Shown piece after piece: positions 34,219-45,429 of a stretch of DNA of 64,000 nucleotides. Within the stretch, counting starts at the first letter, position 1. Every line of letters begins with the position of its first letter. Source of the DNA: Caprella mutica (taxonomy: Eukaryota > Arthropoda > Malacostraca > Amphipoda > Caprellidae); contig CANNZV010002291.1 in assembly GCA_947561585.1 (NCBI GenBank), positions 62,001 to 126,000 on the forward strand, read 5' to 3'. A model generated the notes under the pieces. That model was not told the DNA's origin, did no database searches, and worked only from the letters and a program-made list of their open reading frames with translations. The translations under genes were made by a program, and so were the position numbers.

Positions 34219-34910
34219 AACTTTCATCTCCCAGAAGAAGATAAAGATTACCAGAGATTTTTCTGGTTCCAAAATAACGAGCCAACCAAAAAGCTTGTAC
34301 AATACAGAGGTCGGGTCCACCTGTTTGATAACAAACCGAGTCCTGCAATCGCCAATGCATGTCTCCAGTACACAACTCGACACCCAGACGCACTAAAACA
34401 CCCAGAAACTATCAGGCATATATTATAGAAAACATATACGTTGACGACCTACTCGCTGCCTGTAACTCTGTAGACGAGGCTGTTCACAACCTAGATAAGA
34501 TCCGCGCAATCTTCACGAGGTACCACATAAAACTCCGGAAAATCATCTCCAATAAACAAGAAGTCATGGACCACTTCGTAGAATCAGAGAGAGCGCAAGT
34601 GGAGGCAGAAGTAGACAAAGGAGACTTGAACATACATAGAGCTTTAGGATTGGCCTGGCAGATTAGAAAGGACAGTCTCTTCATTAAAGTAAAACCTCTC
34701 GAGAAGCCTCTAACAAGAAGAGGTACACTTTCGGTCCCCAACAGCGTATATGACCCTCTAGGGATGGTAGCTCCAGTTACCTTGAAAAGCAAAATTATTC
34801 AGAGGAAAGCTTTACAAAAGGATCTTTCTGACGAAGCCTATGACTGGGACGAACCTCTCCCAGAACAGTTTGCAGCCGAATGGCGCAATTGGTTGGACTC
34901 TCTCCACACT
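34219..34910 (+). pseudogene. BEL/Pao reverse transcriptase with YVDD box
   Basis: Two further frame segments. 34219-34428 (frame 1) carries FFWFQNNEPTKKL and a palm-like stretch and runs into a TAG at 34426-34428. 34425-34910 (frame 3) begins IENIYVDDLLAACNS, with the YVDD catalytic box at 34437-34448, and continues to DPLGMVAPVTLKSKI, a typical BEL/Pao motif. The polymerase is split over three frames and cannot be made as one chain. Confidence 0.88.
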
Positions 34911-35994
34911 AGATGAAATCTACCTGCCTAGAAGTTACGTTCCAGGGGGCTTCGGTGAAATTGTCCAAATGGAACTCCACACCTTTACAGACGCATCTGA
35001 GTCTTCCATTGGTGCCATTGTGTACATCAGACTGATCAACAAGAATGGACTAGTACAAATTTCCTTTGTAATTAGTTCATCAAAGATCGTGCCAAGAGCT
35101 TGTATTTCCATGCCAAGAAGTGAGCTTTGTGCAGCCTTGTTAGGAGCAAAGTTGTGTAATGAGGCTAGACATGAATTAAACATTCCTCTTAATCAATGCT
35201 TTATGTACAGTGATAGTATGGTAGTAATCTCTTATTTGCGTAACACTGAAAAAAGATTTGCTAAATATATAACTCATAGGGTGTCTAACATTTTGAAGCT
35301 AACCGATAGTTCTCAGTGGCAATATATTAATACCTCCATTAATCCTGCAGATATTGCCTGCCGTCCACATACCCCAGAAGCCCTTGCTAAGTCTGTTTGG
35401 TTCAGAGGGCCAGACTTTTTATGGGACGTGGAAGGCCACGAGCTTCCTCTCTGTCCGACCCACTCTGAAGAACTCCCGGAGACCATCGAGGAGAAAGTAG
35501 TTCTTAAAACTGACAAGCAGTGCGAGCATCCCCTTGAAGTTGTCTCTTACAACGTGAGTAGCCTTGAGAAGGCAATAGGTGCAGTTGTCGTTGTCCTACG
35601 GTTCCGGGACAACCTATTGCACTCGACCAAAAATATTGTTCCTCCCGAGAGATTAGACGATCGAGAGAACGCTAAAGAAGAGGCGATGAGACTACTGGTC
35701 CTAGCGGCGCAGCAAAAATCCTTTGTTGACCTTCTGAAAGTCCTGAAGAGAGGGCAGGCTCCTGTAGCACCGGGTCTCAACAAGATAGCTCCCTACGACC
35801 CCTTCGTTGACAATATGAGAGTCATCAGAGTCGGAGGAAGACTTAGAGACTCTTTTCTAACCTATGCTGTAAAGCATCCCATGTTGCTTAGTAAAGACCA
35901 TCCCCTATCAACATTAGTGGTAAGGTTCTACCACGAAAAAACTCACCACCAGGGTAGACATCTGACCCTAGGAGCCATAAGAATGGCTGGCTAA
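34906..35994 (+). pseudogene. BEL/Pao RNase H-like (A17) region and integrase zinc-binding start
   Basis: Frame 1 from about 34906. LHTFTDASESSIGAIVYIR and SMPRSELCAALLGAKL are RNase H-like motifs with the D and E residues present. MYSDSMVVISYLRN holds another acid and NPADIACR the last. The C-terminal HHQGRHLTLGAIR begins the integrase H2C2 zinc-binding domain. A TAA at 35992-35994 interrupts that domain, and the same frame reopens directly afterward. Confidence 0.88.
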
Positions 35995-37074
35995 TTCGTC
36001 CAACAAGGATCTAGGCTCGTGAGAAGAGTCTTTGAAAACTGTGTGAAATGTAAAAAACTTCGTGCACAACCAGCAGAGCAAATGATGGCACCATTACCTT
36101 CTTTCCGTGTAGAAGATATTGCTCCTTTCCACCATACCAGGATAGATGTTTTTGGGCCATTCATAATCACTGACGGAAAATCAACAAGGCAAACGAAAGG
36201 GACAAAGAAGATATGGGGACTAATACCAACCTGTATGGCATCGCGCGCCATTCATATAGAGGCCCTGCAAGGGCTTGATACGTCGAGCCTCACAAACACC
36301 CTTCGTCGATTCATTGCCATTAGAGGTGCATGTCAGCATGTATATTCTGACCGTGGTACCAATTTCATCGGTATCAACAACCAGAGTGAATCCACTTCAA
36401 TGCTCGATGACGTGAAATCTGCTCTAGATGTGAAGGGAGTAAAATGGCACTTCAATCCTCCCCATGCTAGCCACTTTGGCGGAGCATGGGAAAGAAAAAT
36501 TGGCGCCCTCAAACGGGTCTTCGAAGGCAGTATCTTGCACATGAAAAATAGAGTTCTTAACAGAGACGAATTCACTACTCTTCTTCTTGAAGCTATGGCC
36601 ATAGTGAATAACACTCCAATGTACGAAGTTTCTAGTGACCCAAGAGACCCAACTCCAATCTCCCCAGCCATGCTCTTAAGCTTGAAGGACACACCTAACC
36701 CTTCAACCTTCGACACTTATTCTGCCGAAGATTGTGCGTCATACGGAGCTAAGAGATGGCGTAGAGTCCAGTTCCTCGCCGGAGTTTTCTGGCAAAAATG
36801 GAGGACTTACTACCTGTCTGGACTCCAGGAGAGATCTAAGTGGATCCGTAAGAACCGCAACATAACAGTGGGGGATGTTATACTGCTTGTCAACAAGGGA
36901 GAAAAGCGCAACTGTTTGCCTCTTGCTATCGTGAAAAAAGTTAAAACTAGTGCTGACGGATTTGTTAGATCAGTTAGCATTGAAACTTCATCCGGCGGAG
37001 AGTCAAAAAGGATGCTGGACCGCCCTATCTCTGAGGTGATTCTCCTAGTTCCTTCTGAACGATGTGAGCATTAA
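35995..37074 (+). pseudogene. BEL/Pao integrase and DUF5641-like C terminus
   Basis: The frame is open from the TAA to a natural TAA at 37072-37074. CVKCKKL completes the zinc-binding domain. The catalytic triad is Asp in RIDVFGPF (36145-36147), Asp in YSDRGTNF (36349-36351) and Glu in FGGAWERKIG (36490-36492). The C-terminal stretch (WRTYYLSGLQERSKW, then VGDVILLV) matches the DUF5641 domain of Pao integrases. This part is uninterrupted. It would insert the cDNA into the genome if expressed. Confidence 0.9.
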
Positions 37075-37292
37075 AAGTGTACTTTAGATCCTTCAACAGA
37101 CAGAGAGGGAGCTCCTATAGAGTAGCTTTGGTAGGCGCATTTACATATATCTGTGTATTATTTTCGATTTTTCCTACTTAGCTTTCCATTTTCAATTACA
37201 TTTTCTTATAGGAAATTTTGATGTGCGTGTGACTCTTCTTTCGTAGAATCATTATTGTAATATAATTATTATATTTTAGGAATTGCTGTTTG

Positions 37293-38023
37293 CTCAAACT
37301 CTATCCATTCATTCATTGTCAATAGTATCTAGTGTAAAGTCACGTAGTGTCATATTTCAGTGCTATAATTTGTATTATGTAGTTCAATTATGTAGGTGTT
37401 ATTCGAGTTGTCTTTGTTCTATTAAGTGCTCTCTATAGGTGTAGTCATTTCCCTGTAGGTGTAGTCAGTCATTTCTCTGTAGGTGTAGTCATTTCTCTGT
37501 AGGTGCAGTCATTTCTCTGTAGGTGCAGTCATTTCCCTGTCATTTCCCTTTAGGTGTAGTCATTTCCCTGTAGGTGTAGTCAGTCATTTCTCTGTAGGTG
37601 TAGTCAGTCATTTCTATGTAGGTGTAGTCCGTCAGTTCTCTGTAGGTGTAGTCAGTCATTTCTCTGTAGGTGTAGTCAGTCATTTCTCTGTAGGTGTTGT
37701 CAGTCATTTCTCTGTAGGTGTAGTCAGTCATTTCTCTGTAGTTGTAGTCAGTCATTTCTCTGTAGGTGTAGTCAGTCATTTCTCTGTAGGTGTAGTCAGT
37801 CATTTCTCTGTAGGTGTAGTCAGTCATTTCTCTGTAGGTGTAGTCAGTCATTTCTCTGTAGGTGTTCCCATTTATCTGTAACTTCTAGTCTTCTATATTG
37901 TTTGTGTTCTTTCCAGATATGTTCACATTTGTTATGTCAATGCCGAGATTATAAACTATAAATTACAAAATAAAAAACAGTGTTTAGCCTTCGCATTGTT
38001 TCACAACCTAACGTACCAGGACA
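37293..38023 (+). repeat. 3' LTR of the BEL/Pao element
   Basis: 731 bp, matching the 5' LTR apart from a longer minisatellite (37435-37865). AATAAA at 37969-37974. The minus-strand frame made of MTDYTYRE repeats (37540-37851) is produced by the 24-bp unit and is not a gene. Confidence 0.92.
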
Positions 38024-38029
38024 ATATTT

Positions 38030-38420
38030 AAAAATTGAATTTAGAAATTATTGTGAAAAAAATTTGTTGAAAAAATTTGTGAAAAGAATTTGTTGAAAAA
38101 ATTGGAAAATATTTAAAAAAGGCGAAAAAATTATGTAAAATCATTGAGTCCAAAAAATTTGTGTCAGAAATATTTCAAAAAAATTGGGAGCAAGTAAAAA
38201 TAACGGACCAGAAACGGACCAAGTAAAGTTAACGGACCAGAAATAAAACTGGTAAAGATAACGTACCAGAAATTAAGCTGGTAAAGATAACGGACCAGAA
38301 ATTAAGCTGGTAAAAATAACTTACCCTGGTCCGTCAACTTTACTTGCCATAAAATTTGAGCATAAAATGAGTCAAAAGAATTTGAGTCAAAAAAATTGAG
38401 TCAAATTTTTTTTTTTATGT
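38030..38420. repeat. Short imperfect repeats: AAAAATTTGTTGAA and a ~29-bp GGACCAGAAATTAAGCTGG unit
   Basis: 38200-38345 has four units around TAACGGACCAGAAATTAAGC, ending with an inverse copy (CTGGTCCGTCAACTTTACTT). 38340-38410 repeats TTTGAGTCAAAA. This fills the gap between the BEL element and the Tc1 insertion. Confidence 0.7.
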
Positions 38421-38421
38421 A

Positions 38422-40013
38422 CAGTTGCGATCAAAACTAAGGGACAAAAATTTAAAAAGCTATAACTTTATAAATATTCGTTATATAACCATGAAATTTC
38501 AGTATGTTGTAAACATATTGGTATAGTACTACATACTATAAACACACTTGATTTGAAAGACAAATAAAAAACGTATGCCATTATTACATTTATTTGTGAA
38601 TAAGTAAAGTTCAAAACTAAGGGACACATTGTTAAAAATGATTGAAAACAGATTTTGACATCCGGTTTTCTGTTATTCAGAGTAAGAAATAGATGTGCCA
38701 AATCATTTGTAAACACTCTGTCTCCATCAATCATGGCTAACAGGCAAAAAGTTGATGATGCTCTCCGTATGACTATTGTTAAGTTGCACAAACAGAATTT
38801 TAGTATCCGAGAGATTGCAGAAAGAGTTAATCGTTCGAAGAGTGTCATTGGAAGAATTGTGAAAACTTATGAAGATTCTGGCCGTATCCTGAGTCCTAAC
38901 AAGATTGGCCGACCCAGGAAAACGTCTGCTAGGCAAGACAGAGCCATCCAACGCATAGCATTAAGGGAACGTTTCACAACCGCTGCAGCAATTTCTAGGC
39001 AAATGAAAGATACAAACACTACTGATGTGTCCAGATCAACTATCTCGAGACGCCTGCAGGAGATAGGCTTATTTGCAAGAAGGCCTAGGAAGAAACCATT
39101 GATAAGTCGAAAAAATAAAATGGCGAGGTTGCAGTTTGGAAACAAACATGTGAATTGGTCTGAAGAACAGTGGTCAAAAGTGTTTTTCAGCGATGAGAGT
39201 AAGTTTAATTTGTTTGGAAATGATGGGAAAAACTATGTTAGGAGGTCTGCAAGTGAAGTATTGAACCCAAAATGTACGAAAAAAACGGTCAAGTTTGGAG
39301 GTGGAAGTGTGATGGTTTTTGGAATGTTTTCAATTCAAGGTACGTCTCCTCTTGTTCGTTTGAATACTCGAGTCAATGCTTCCATCTACAAAAATCTATT
39401 GGAAGATCATGTAGTACCCATTATTAACAATTCAGGCATAAATGGGGCAATTTTCATGCAGGATAATGCACCGTGCCACAAAGCTAAGAGTGTTTTGAGT
39501 TTCCTTCAACAGCAAGATTTCGAAATAATGGATTGGCCAGCTCAAAGTCCTGATCTAAATCCCATAGAAAATCTGTGGAAGACACTTGGAGAAAAGGTAA
39601 TGGCTCGAAACCCAGTTAACACCGATGATTTGTGGGACAAACTTCAAGATGAATGGACCAAAATCTCTGTTGATGAGTGTCGTAATCTTATCCAATCCTG
39701 TAGTCGCAGATGTGCTGCAGTGGTCCAAAGCAAAGGATTATTCACAAAATATTAATTATTAAGCTTACTTTCTCGTTCAATGTGTTAATTTTCAAGTTTT
39801 CAAGTTTGTGTCCCTTAGTTTTGAACGTTACTTATTCACAAATAAAATTAATAATGGCATAAGTTTTTTATTCGTCTTTCAAATCAATTGTGCTTATAGT
39901 ATGTAGTACTATACTAATATGTTTACAACATACTGAAATTTCATGATTTTATAACCAATATTTATGAAGATACAGCTTTTTAAATTTTTGTCCCTTAGTT
40001 TTGATCGCAACTG
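38422..40013 (+). mobile_element. Apparently intact Tc1-family transposon with long IR/DR ends
   Basis: 1592 bp between TA at 38420-38421 and TA at 40014-40015. The terminal inverted repeats are ~207 bp each (38422-38628 and 39807-40013) and closely matched. Each holds an outer and an inner copy of CAAAACTAAGGGACA (outer ~38434, inner ~38612, mirrored on the right), the IR/DR layout seen in Sleeping Beauty-type elements. The single uninterrupted transposase, matched ends and target duplication make it the best candidate for a recently active element here. Confidence 0.95.
38733..39755 (+). CDS. Tc1-family DD34E transposase, uninterrupted
   Basis: 340 residues from the ATG at 38733, the usual length of a Tc1 transposase. 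The frame is open upstream to 38655, but the later ATG starts the typical N terminus. Residues 1-60 form the first helix-turn-helix (IVKLHKQNFSIREIAERVNR). A GRPRKTS AT-hook-like motif links to a second (SRSTISRRLQEIGL). The catalytic Asp154 is in FFSDESKF, Asp244 in MQDNAPCH and Glu279 in DLNPIENLW. The last two are separated by 34 residues, giving DD34E. A glycine-rich KFGGGSVMVFGMF stretch is present. The enzyme binds the IR/DR sites and excises and reinserts the element at TA. No disabling change is visible. Confidence 0.95.
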   Translation: MANRQKVDDALRMTIVKLHKQNFSIREIAERVNRSKSVIGRIVKTYEDSGRILSPNKIGRPRKTSARQDRAIQRIALRERFTTAAAISRQMKDTNTTDVSRSTISRRLQEIGLFARRPRKKPLISRKNKMARLQFGNKHVNWSEEQWSKVFFSDESKFNLFGNDGKNYVRRSASEVLNPKCTKKTVKFGGGSVMVFGMFSIQGTSPLVRLNTRVNASIYKNLLEDHVVPIINNSGINGAIFMQDNAPCHKAKSVLSFLQQQDFEIMDWPAQSPDLNPIENLWKTLGEKVMARNPVNTDDLWDKLQDEWTKISVDECRNLIQSCSRRCAAVVQSKGLFTKY

Positions 40014-40048
40014 TATTTATCAAATGTCAAAGCGTGACATTTTTCCTG

Positions 40049-40068
40049 CAACCAACCAACCAACCAAC
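40049..40068. repeat. (CAAC)n microsatellite
   Basis: Five CAAC units between the two Tc1 elements. Confidence 0.85.
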
Positions 40069-40107
40069 AGACAAAGACACACTGTGTATTAGAATATAGG
40101 GTGACTA

Positions 40108-40145
40108 TTTGTGGTTGTTTTGACTCTTCACTGTGCACTTTTTTT
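40108..40145 (+). repeat. Single unit of the dispersed ~45-bp repeat
   Basis: GTGGTTGTTTTGACTCTTCA followed by CTGTGCACTTTTTTT, as at 30200 and 62850. Confidence 0.65.
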
Positions 40146-40236
40146 GGTATAAATGTTTCAAACTTCTCCATATAAGTGTGCTTGGAGAATAATTTATAAA
40201 CAATCTTCGGTTGTACATAGTTTCGCACAGTATATA

Positions 40237-41759
40237 CAGTAGCGGACAAAATATAAGGGTTGGCAAAAACAAGTTACCTAAATCATTAATTTCATAAAAA
40301 GTACAAATTACACATTATTAAAATTTTGTACGCATATTCATATAGAACTCATATTTATCCGTATGAAATTTCAAAGCATTTGGACAAATATTCTAGGAAT
40401 AGTCCCATATTCTACTTTAAACACTAAATTTTACTCTGGTCAAAAGTTAAGGGTAGCCATCATAAGCTTTGAAATAATTTGTGAATAATTCTTTGCTATA
40501 TCACTCTAATACATCTTTTACCACGAAATTTTAATAATTTTGCACAATATGAAGGAGTTATCCATCTTCTACTCATCCTCAAGAAATTATCACAAGTTTC
40601 TCCTCTGATGCCGTCTCAAATTGTCGTTGCAAGAGATTTCTATTATCACATAAAGGTCCAAAACGACTGTGCAACATATTGTGGCTCAACATAAGCAGTA
40701 TGGAGTTGTTGATTCCAAACCGAAGAATGGTAGACTTCCCAAAGCATTGCTGAGAGAAGATCATGCAAGTCTTCAAAGAAGCTTGCAAGGTAGTTTCAAC
40801 ACTTCTGGTCAAATTTTTCGTGAGATAAATGTCATGTCTGGTGGTACGGTGTCCCAGTCTACTTTTTCGCTACGACTTCAACAAGTTGGTTTGCAATTAT
40901 TTTTTCCCTGCATCGAAGCTTTCAATCTCAAAAAAGTAAACGGAAAGTGATACTTGTGTTTTGTCATGAGTATGTCGTTTGGTCGATTGATCAGTGGTCG
41001 AAAATACATTCTCGTGATGATGGAAGGAAAATTGATGTCTTTGGTTCTTATAGGAAAGTACAAAATAAACGTAAAGTAGGGGAAAAGTTAACTCTGAACT
41101 ACGTCAAGAAAACAGTTAATTTTGGAGGAGATAGTGTGTTGTTCTTGGTGGTCATTTTTTCTGCTGAACCTGGTCCCATTGTTCGGCTACGAGGAGGAGT
41201 TATTGCAGAAGTATAAAACAGCTCTTTCTTCATCATACTCTCCCCTATCAACAAGCGGCTGACTCTTAACCACAGAGTTACAAGCAGGACAACGTACCCT
41301 ACTACTCAGATAAAAAAATTACGACTCTATTAGAAGATGAAGAAATTGCTCTAATGAGCCGGCTATCACAGAGTTCGGACCTCAATCGAATTGAACTGTA
41401 CTCAGCTAAGAAACACAAGAAATGTGGAAGAATTATTGTATACATTTCTCGAGGATGAATAGAAGAAGGATAACTCCTTCATATTGTGCTAAATTTGTAG
41501 AATTGCAAATATCCGCGAATATTTCAAAGTTTATGATGTCTACTCTTAACTTTTGACCAGAGCAATATTTAGTATTTGAAGTAAAATATGGAACTATTCC
41601 TAGAATATTTGTCCAAATGCTTTGAAATTTCATAAGAATATATATGAGCTCTATATGAAAATACATGCAAATTTTCATTAATGTGTGTTTTGTACTTTTT
41701 TTGAAATTAATGATTAAGATAACTTGTTTCTGTCTACCCTTATATTTTGTCCGCTACTG
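40237..41759 (+). mobile_element. Decayed Tc1-like transposon with IR/DR ends
   Basis: 1523 bp between TA at 40235-40236 and TA at 41760-41761. The ends CAGTAGCGGACAAAATATAA and TTATATTTTGTCCGCTACTG match perfectly. The inverted repeats extend ~230 bp and end in inner motifs GGTCAAAAGTTAAGGGTA and TACTCTTAACTTTTGACC. The ends are well kept while the transposase is not, so it could still be moved in trans. Confidence 0.93.
40620..41460 (+). pseudogene. Decayed Tc1-like transposase
   Basis: Fragments in several frames. 40669-40950 has the helix-turn-helix and linker part (DSKPKNGRLPKALLREDHAS). 40947-41216 carries WSIDQWSKIHSRDDGRKIDV and VKKTVNFGGDSV, the region around the first catalytic Asp. 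Near 41285 QDNVPYYSDKK keeps the second Asp, and SSDLNRIELY keeps a Glu. Frameshifts and stops separate them. Confidence 0.88.
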
Positions 41760-41848
41760 TATATAATATAGAACTTCAATCTTATAAAATAATTTATAAA
41801 TCGATAATATCCCCTTTTTCTGAAGAGATACACAATTTGTTAAACAAA

Positions 41849-41955
41849 CGGGTCTAGGACATTTCGTCCATGGACATTACGTCCACGGACATTTTGTCCA
41901 CGGACATTACGTCCACGGACATTTCATCCACGAACAATTCGTCCACGAATTGCTT
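41849..41955. repeat. Word-built solo MITE arm beginning CGGGTCTAGG
   Basis: After the tip CGGGTCTAGGACATTTCG come about six units of GTCCACGGACATTACGTCCA type (~16-18 bp). A left arm of the hAT-like MITE family; no right partner found in the window. Confidence 0.75.
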
Positions 41956-42929
41956 TATTTTGTATTTTAAAGTGTAGAGGATTTTTTTATCTCATTTTTC
42001 ACTATTACATTAATATGCAGGTGTAAATACATAATATTATTATAAAGATTTAAACCGATGCATTTCATGTGAGTTCGTAAAAATGTTTATCTATAACTTT
42101 CAGTTACAAAATTAGATATGCTAAACGGGTTGACTATATCTTTAAGTTATTTTCGTCGTTTAATATTTGTATTTATTAATGAGTTATGAATATCTAAAAT
42201 ATGAAACTAAAATTACAGGGTATTAACAAGGATATATATGTGAAGACACGAAAGAAAAGAAAATAATTATATTTTATGTAAATAATAATCATTATATATG
42301 GTTTTATTATGAGTCAGAAAATATGGAACAGCCCGATAACACGGACTTTTTTGTGTTTAATGTTTACTTTTATATGGAAATTATTTACCTTATATCTGGT
42401 GTACCAATAAAACGCCTCACTGTAAGACTTAATCCAATATTAGGTGACAATAAATTAAAAAAAAAACTAGCCCAACATTAAATAAGTAATATAAATGAAT
42501 AACAACAATAATAATTTAATAAAAAATTATCTTATGTAAGTTTTCTACCACTACAATCACAGTATATGAAAACTGACATATACGGCTTAACATTCTGCTA
42601 TATGATTTGCATTCATTTACAAATAGTAAAGTTTACATAGAGTTTCATTTTCAAATTAGTATATATTATATAATGAAGCTAATTAATTTCCTCGATGCTT
42701 ATAAATCACTTTATCCTTCAAATTAAATGTGTTTAATTTACAGCTAGATAAAATTAACATATATAAACAAATATTAATGACATCTATAAGGTAGTTGTAT
42801 ACAGGTTAATTTGTTGGATTAGAATCAACGAGTAATTTTTTGTTGAAAAAGTTCTGGTGATAATAGCTAATAATATCTGCTGTAATCTATGAAGATTCTC
42901 TATGCGCTGTTCTCCAGAGTTCTCGGCTG
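41956..42929. other. AT-rich sequence, no gene recognised
   Basis: No arrays or transposon ends seen. If the arm at 41849 belongs to a longer element, this could be its interior. Confidence 0.4.
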
Positions 42930-43282
42930 ATTAAAACGCCTCAAACCTAAGCATTTCATCCCACCATTAAACTACCAAGGCCTCGATAGGTTGCGATCAA
43001 CATTTGTGGATTGCAGAGATTATCTGCTGAGCGCTTCTTAAAAAGGCAGAACTACAGAAAAACGCCCGCTATACTGCGCCTAATTTTGACTGGGTAAGAA
43101 GCTTAAATTTCATCCAAGCACTGACTCTAGCGTTTCAAATCCCAAACTGTTTGTTTTACCTACAGACTCTGCTGTATTTTAGCCTCACGATCAGAAATGT
43201 CGGTAATTCTGTTGGTAATTTAGTTAGAGAAGCAATAAAGAGAATCTCAATTAAGCATTTGTTCTTTAATGGAGTAGTTTAG
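42930..43282 (+). other. Coding-like island, unknown
   Basis: Two long plus-strand frames lacking ATG starts abut here. One of ~36 codons (LKRLKPKHFIPPLNYQGLDR...) ends at a TAA near 43040. A second, overlapping frame is open for 83 codons from about 43031 to a TAG near 43281 (AELQKNARYTAPNFDWVRSL...). Both have protein-like composition. A possible 72-bp intron, TGG|GTAAGAAG to TTTTACCTACAG, keeps the frame. This suggests a frameshifted gene or transposon relic. No family recognised. Confidence 0.3.
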
Positions 43283-44984
43283 TTTAGATAAGCACCAGGT
43301 TAAGCTCATACTTTCCTATTTCCTCCAATTAAGAAAGAGATGTTTTCGTGAGGTATAAAAAAATTCAATTATTTTTCCTGCATTCAATAAACATTGGATT
43401 TTAATGTAATTTTGATACAGAGCACGTATTATTATTCTTACATAAATATGTAAATTATTCGATGGATAGTATTCGAAAAATCGTATATCTATAAATTATT
43501 AATTGCAATTTTGATTTTATTTTATTTTTCCATATTTAACAAGTTTCGCATTTAAATTCTAGATAAATATCATCTATCATAGTGCAGTGAAAATGTTGAG
43601 TTATGAAGTATTGGTTCCATCATAACTCAGGAACACTGATAGTCTTCTCTTTCTGTTCCTCTTTAAATTATTAATTCAAAATCTCTACCGAATACAAATT
43701 ACCTCAGAGTGTTCTATATAATATCAATTCCTGGAAAGAGATTCTAATTTAATCAGCAGGAATATTCGGAATTGAGTTGCCTGAACATTATTATTGTTCC
43801 TGACAGTCGCTTGGGATTTAGTTCAATCAGCTTTTTTCGGTTCAATTATTTCGACCTGAAACGTTATGACGAAAAGTTAGAGAAAGGCTTGATTTCATTA
43901 TATCTAGGTGTAGTTTAAATTGAATATTACTGATGAAACTACTTTAACATATAAAACATTGTGTAAATCATACTATTCTTCGAATATATAAAGCAATTTT
44001 ATATCAACTTGATTCATATTATTGAATAAAGTTACATTTGTTTTGCGATGTAAACGATACGTGAATATGATAGCATGAAGTGTGTTTATCTTTTATTGAA
44101 AAGATTTCTTTGTTCACATTTTTCATATTCACATCTTTCATTAATCGGAAGAAATATTAAAATATTCAGAAGTTAATATTTAAGTAATTAAACATATCTT
44201 TAGAAAAAAAATCTGTATTACAAGCTACCTATTAGATAAATCTCTGATCTTTTTCTTTTGAAGGTAATATCGAGCAAATCTGATAAGTAATTTCATTAGA
44301 ACTGAGTACCTCATTTACGATATAATTTTCAAATTTTGATAATTTGTATTGACTGTATTATAAATATTGTATGAATTTTCTGAACCGTATGATATAATCT
44401 ATCGTAGGATATTATTTGTATTGACTGTAAATAGATATTTATGAATGTTTTGCACCATAAGAGTATATCTATAGTGGAATATTATTTGTATTTTATAGCA
44501 GATACAAATTACTTTGATATTCATTCCATTTATCAATAAAAATTTTTGAGAATATGAAAACTGAACTGTAAATATTCAAAGATTTTAAATGATACCATAA
44601 TTCAGCAAAAAAAGATCAAGGACGCAGAAAAGCTACCCAGTTGATACAGTCACCTAAAAGAACACAGTTACACTAAATTCTGGATGAGGAAAATGGAGAG
44701 GTGACAGTTAATGAAGACTACGAGACCTAATCCTGAAATTATCGCAGGAAGATCACGCGAACAGTTTATCGTGTTATTATAGCGAGGATAAAACAAGAGG
44801 AAGGATATTGCGTGACACTGAATCCTTTTCTGGGTTATTATCTTAAATACAATGGGAAACATTTCAGCTCATCGACTCGAATTTGAAATGGAGAAAAACG
44901 AGTAATTGACTCACGTGTTATCATTGAAAAGATTTTCAGGATATCCCTGGTAACAGCAGTTATTCTTAAGTGAACATTGCCTGA
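43283..44984. other. AT-rich sequence with a fragment of the MITE internal segment
   Basis: 44600-44720 contains GACGCAGAAAAGCTAC and GAGGAAAATGGAGAGGTGAC, matching in order part of the internal segment at 56660-56765 (GAATGCAGAAAAGCTAC, GAGGAAAATGAAGAGGTGA). The rest shows no gene. Confidence 0.45.
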
Positions 44985-45180
44985 ACAATGTTACAACATT
45001 ATTGCTTCAATATTCCAACAAAATTTCCAATAATGTTAAAACATCTCTATACTGTTGCAATGTTGGAATAATGTTACAACATTGCCAATAATAGAGCAAC
45101 ATTACCAATATTGTAACAACATTACCAATATTGTTAAGACATTGCCAATACGGTTACAATGTTTTATTAATATTACCTAA
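44985..45180. repeat. Degenerate minisatellite, ~22-bp ACATTACCAATATTGTAACA unit
   Basis: About eight imperfect units; the words TTACAACATT and AATGTTGGAAT also make small inverted repeats. Confidence 0.7.
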
Positions 45181-45429
45181 AGAAATATTTCTAGCGGGGA
45201 TATAATCATTTTGAAACTCACCAGAGTTTCATTTACTTCACCGTGACACATTATTTAGGAAAGGATAAATGTATATGAGAAATGCAATGTAGTCTAATTC
45301 TATATCCTTTTGATGAAGTACGTACAATTTTATTTTAAAATATGGAGAATGTAAGAGACAAAACTAATCATTTGCACTAAGTATATTATATACAAACCTT
45401 ATTGATTTTAAATATTTATATAGATGCCC

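Larger units (their letters stand above)
30528..38023 (+). mobile_element. Full-length BEL/Pao LTR retrotransposon, inactivated
   Basis: Two LTRs (30528-31123 and 37293-38023) enclose gag, protease, reverse transcriptase, RNase H and integrase in BEL/Pao order, about 7.5 kb. The coding region is broken at six places: an in-frame TAG at 31561-31563, frameshifts near 33300-33370, 34215, 34425 and 34905, and an in-frame TAA at 35992-35994. All key domains are otherwise readable. No clear target duplication was found at the outer borders. The LTRs are nearly identical outside their minisatellite, so the insertion looks fairly recent despite the breaks. Confidence 0.93.

Noticed and set aside
37540..37851. 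103-residue minus-strand frame of repeated MTDYTYRE
   Set aside because: Produced by the 24-bp LTR minisatellite, whose length is a multiple of three; no independent coding signal.
38655..38732. N-terminal extension of the Tc1 transposase to the upstream ATG
   Set aside because: The ATG at 38733 gives the usual 340-residue length and the normal N terminus; the extension lies next to the inverted repeat.
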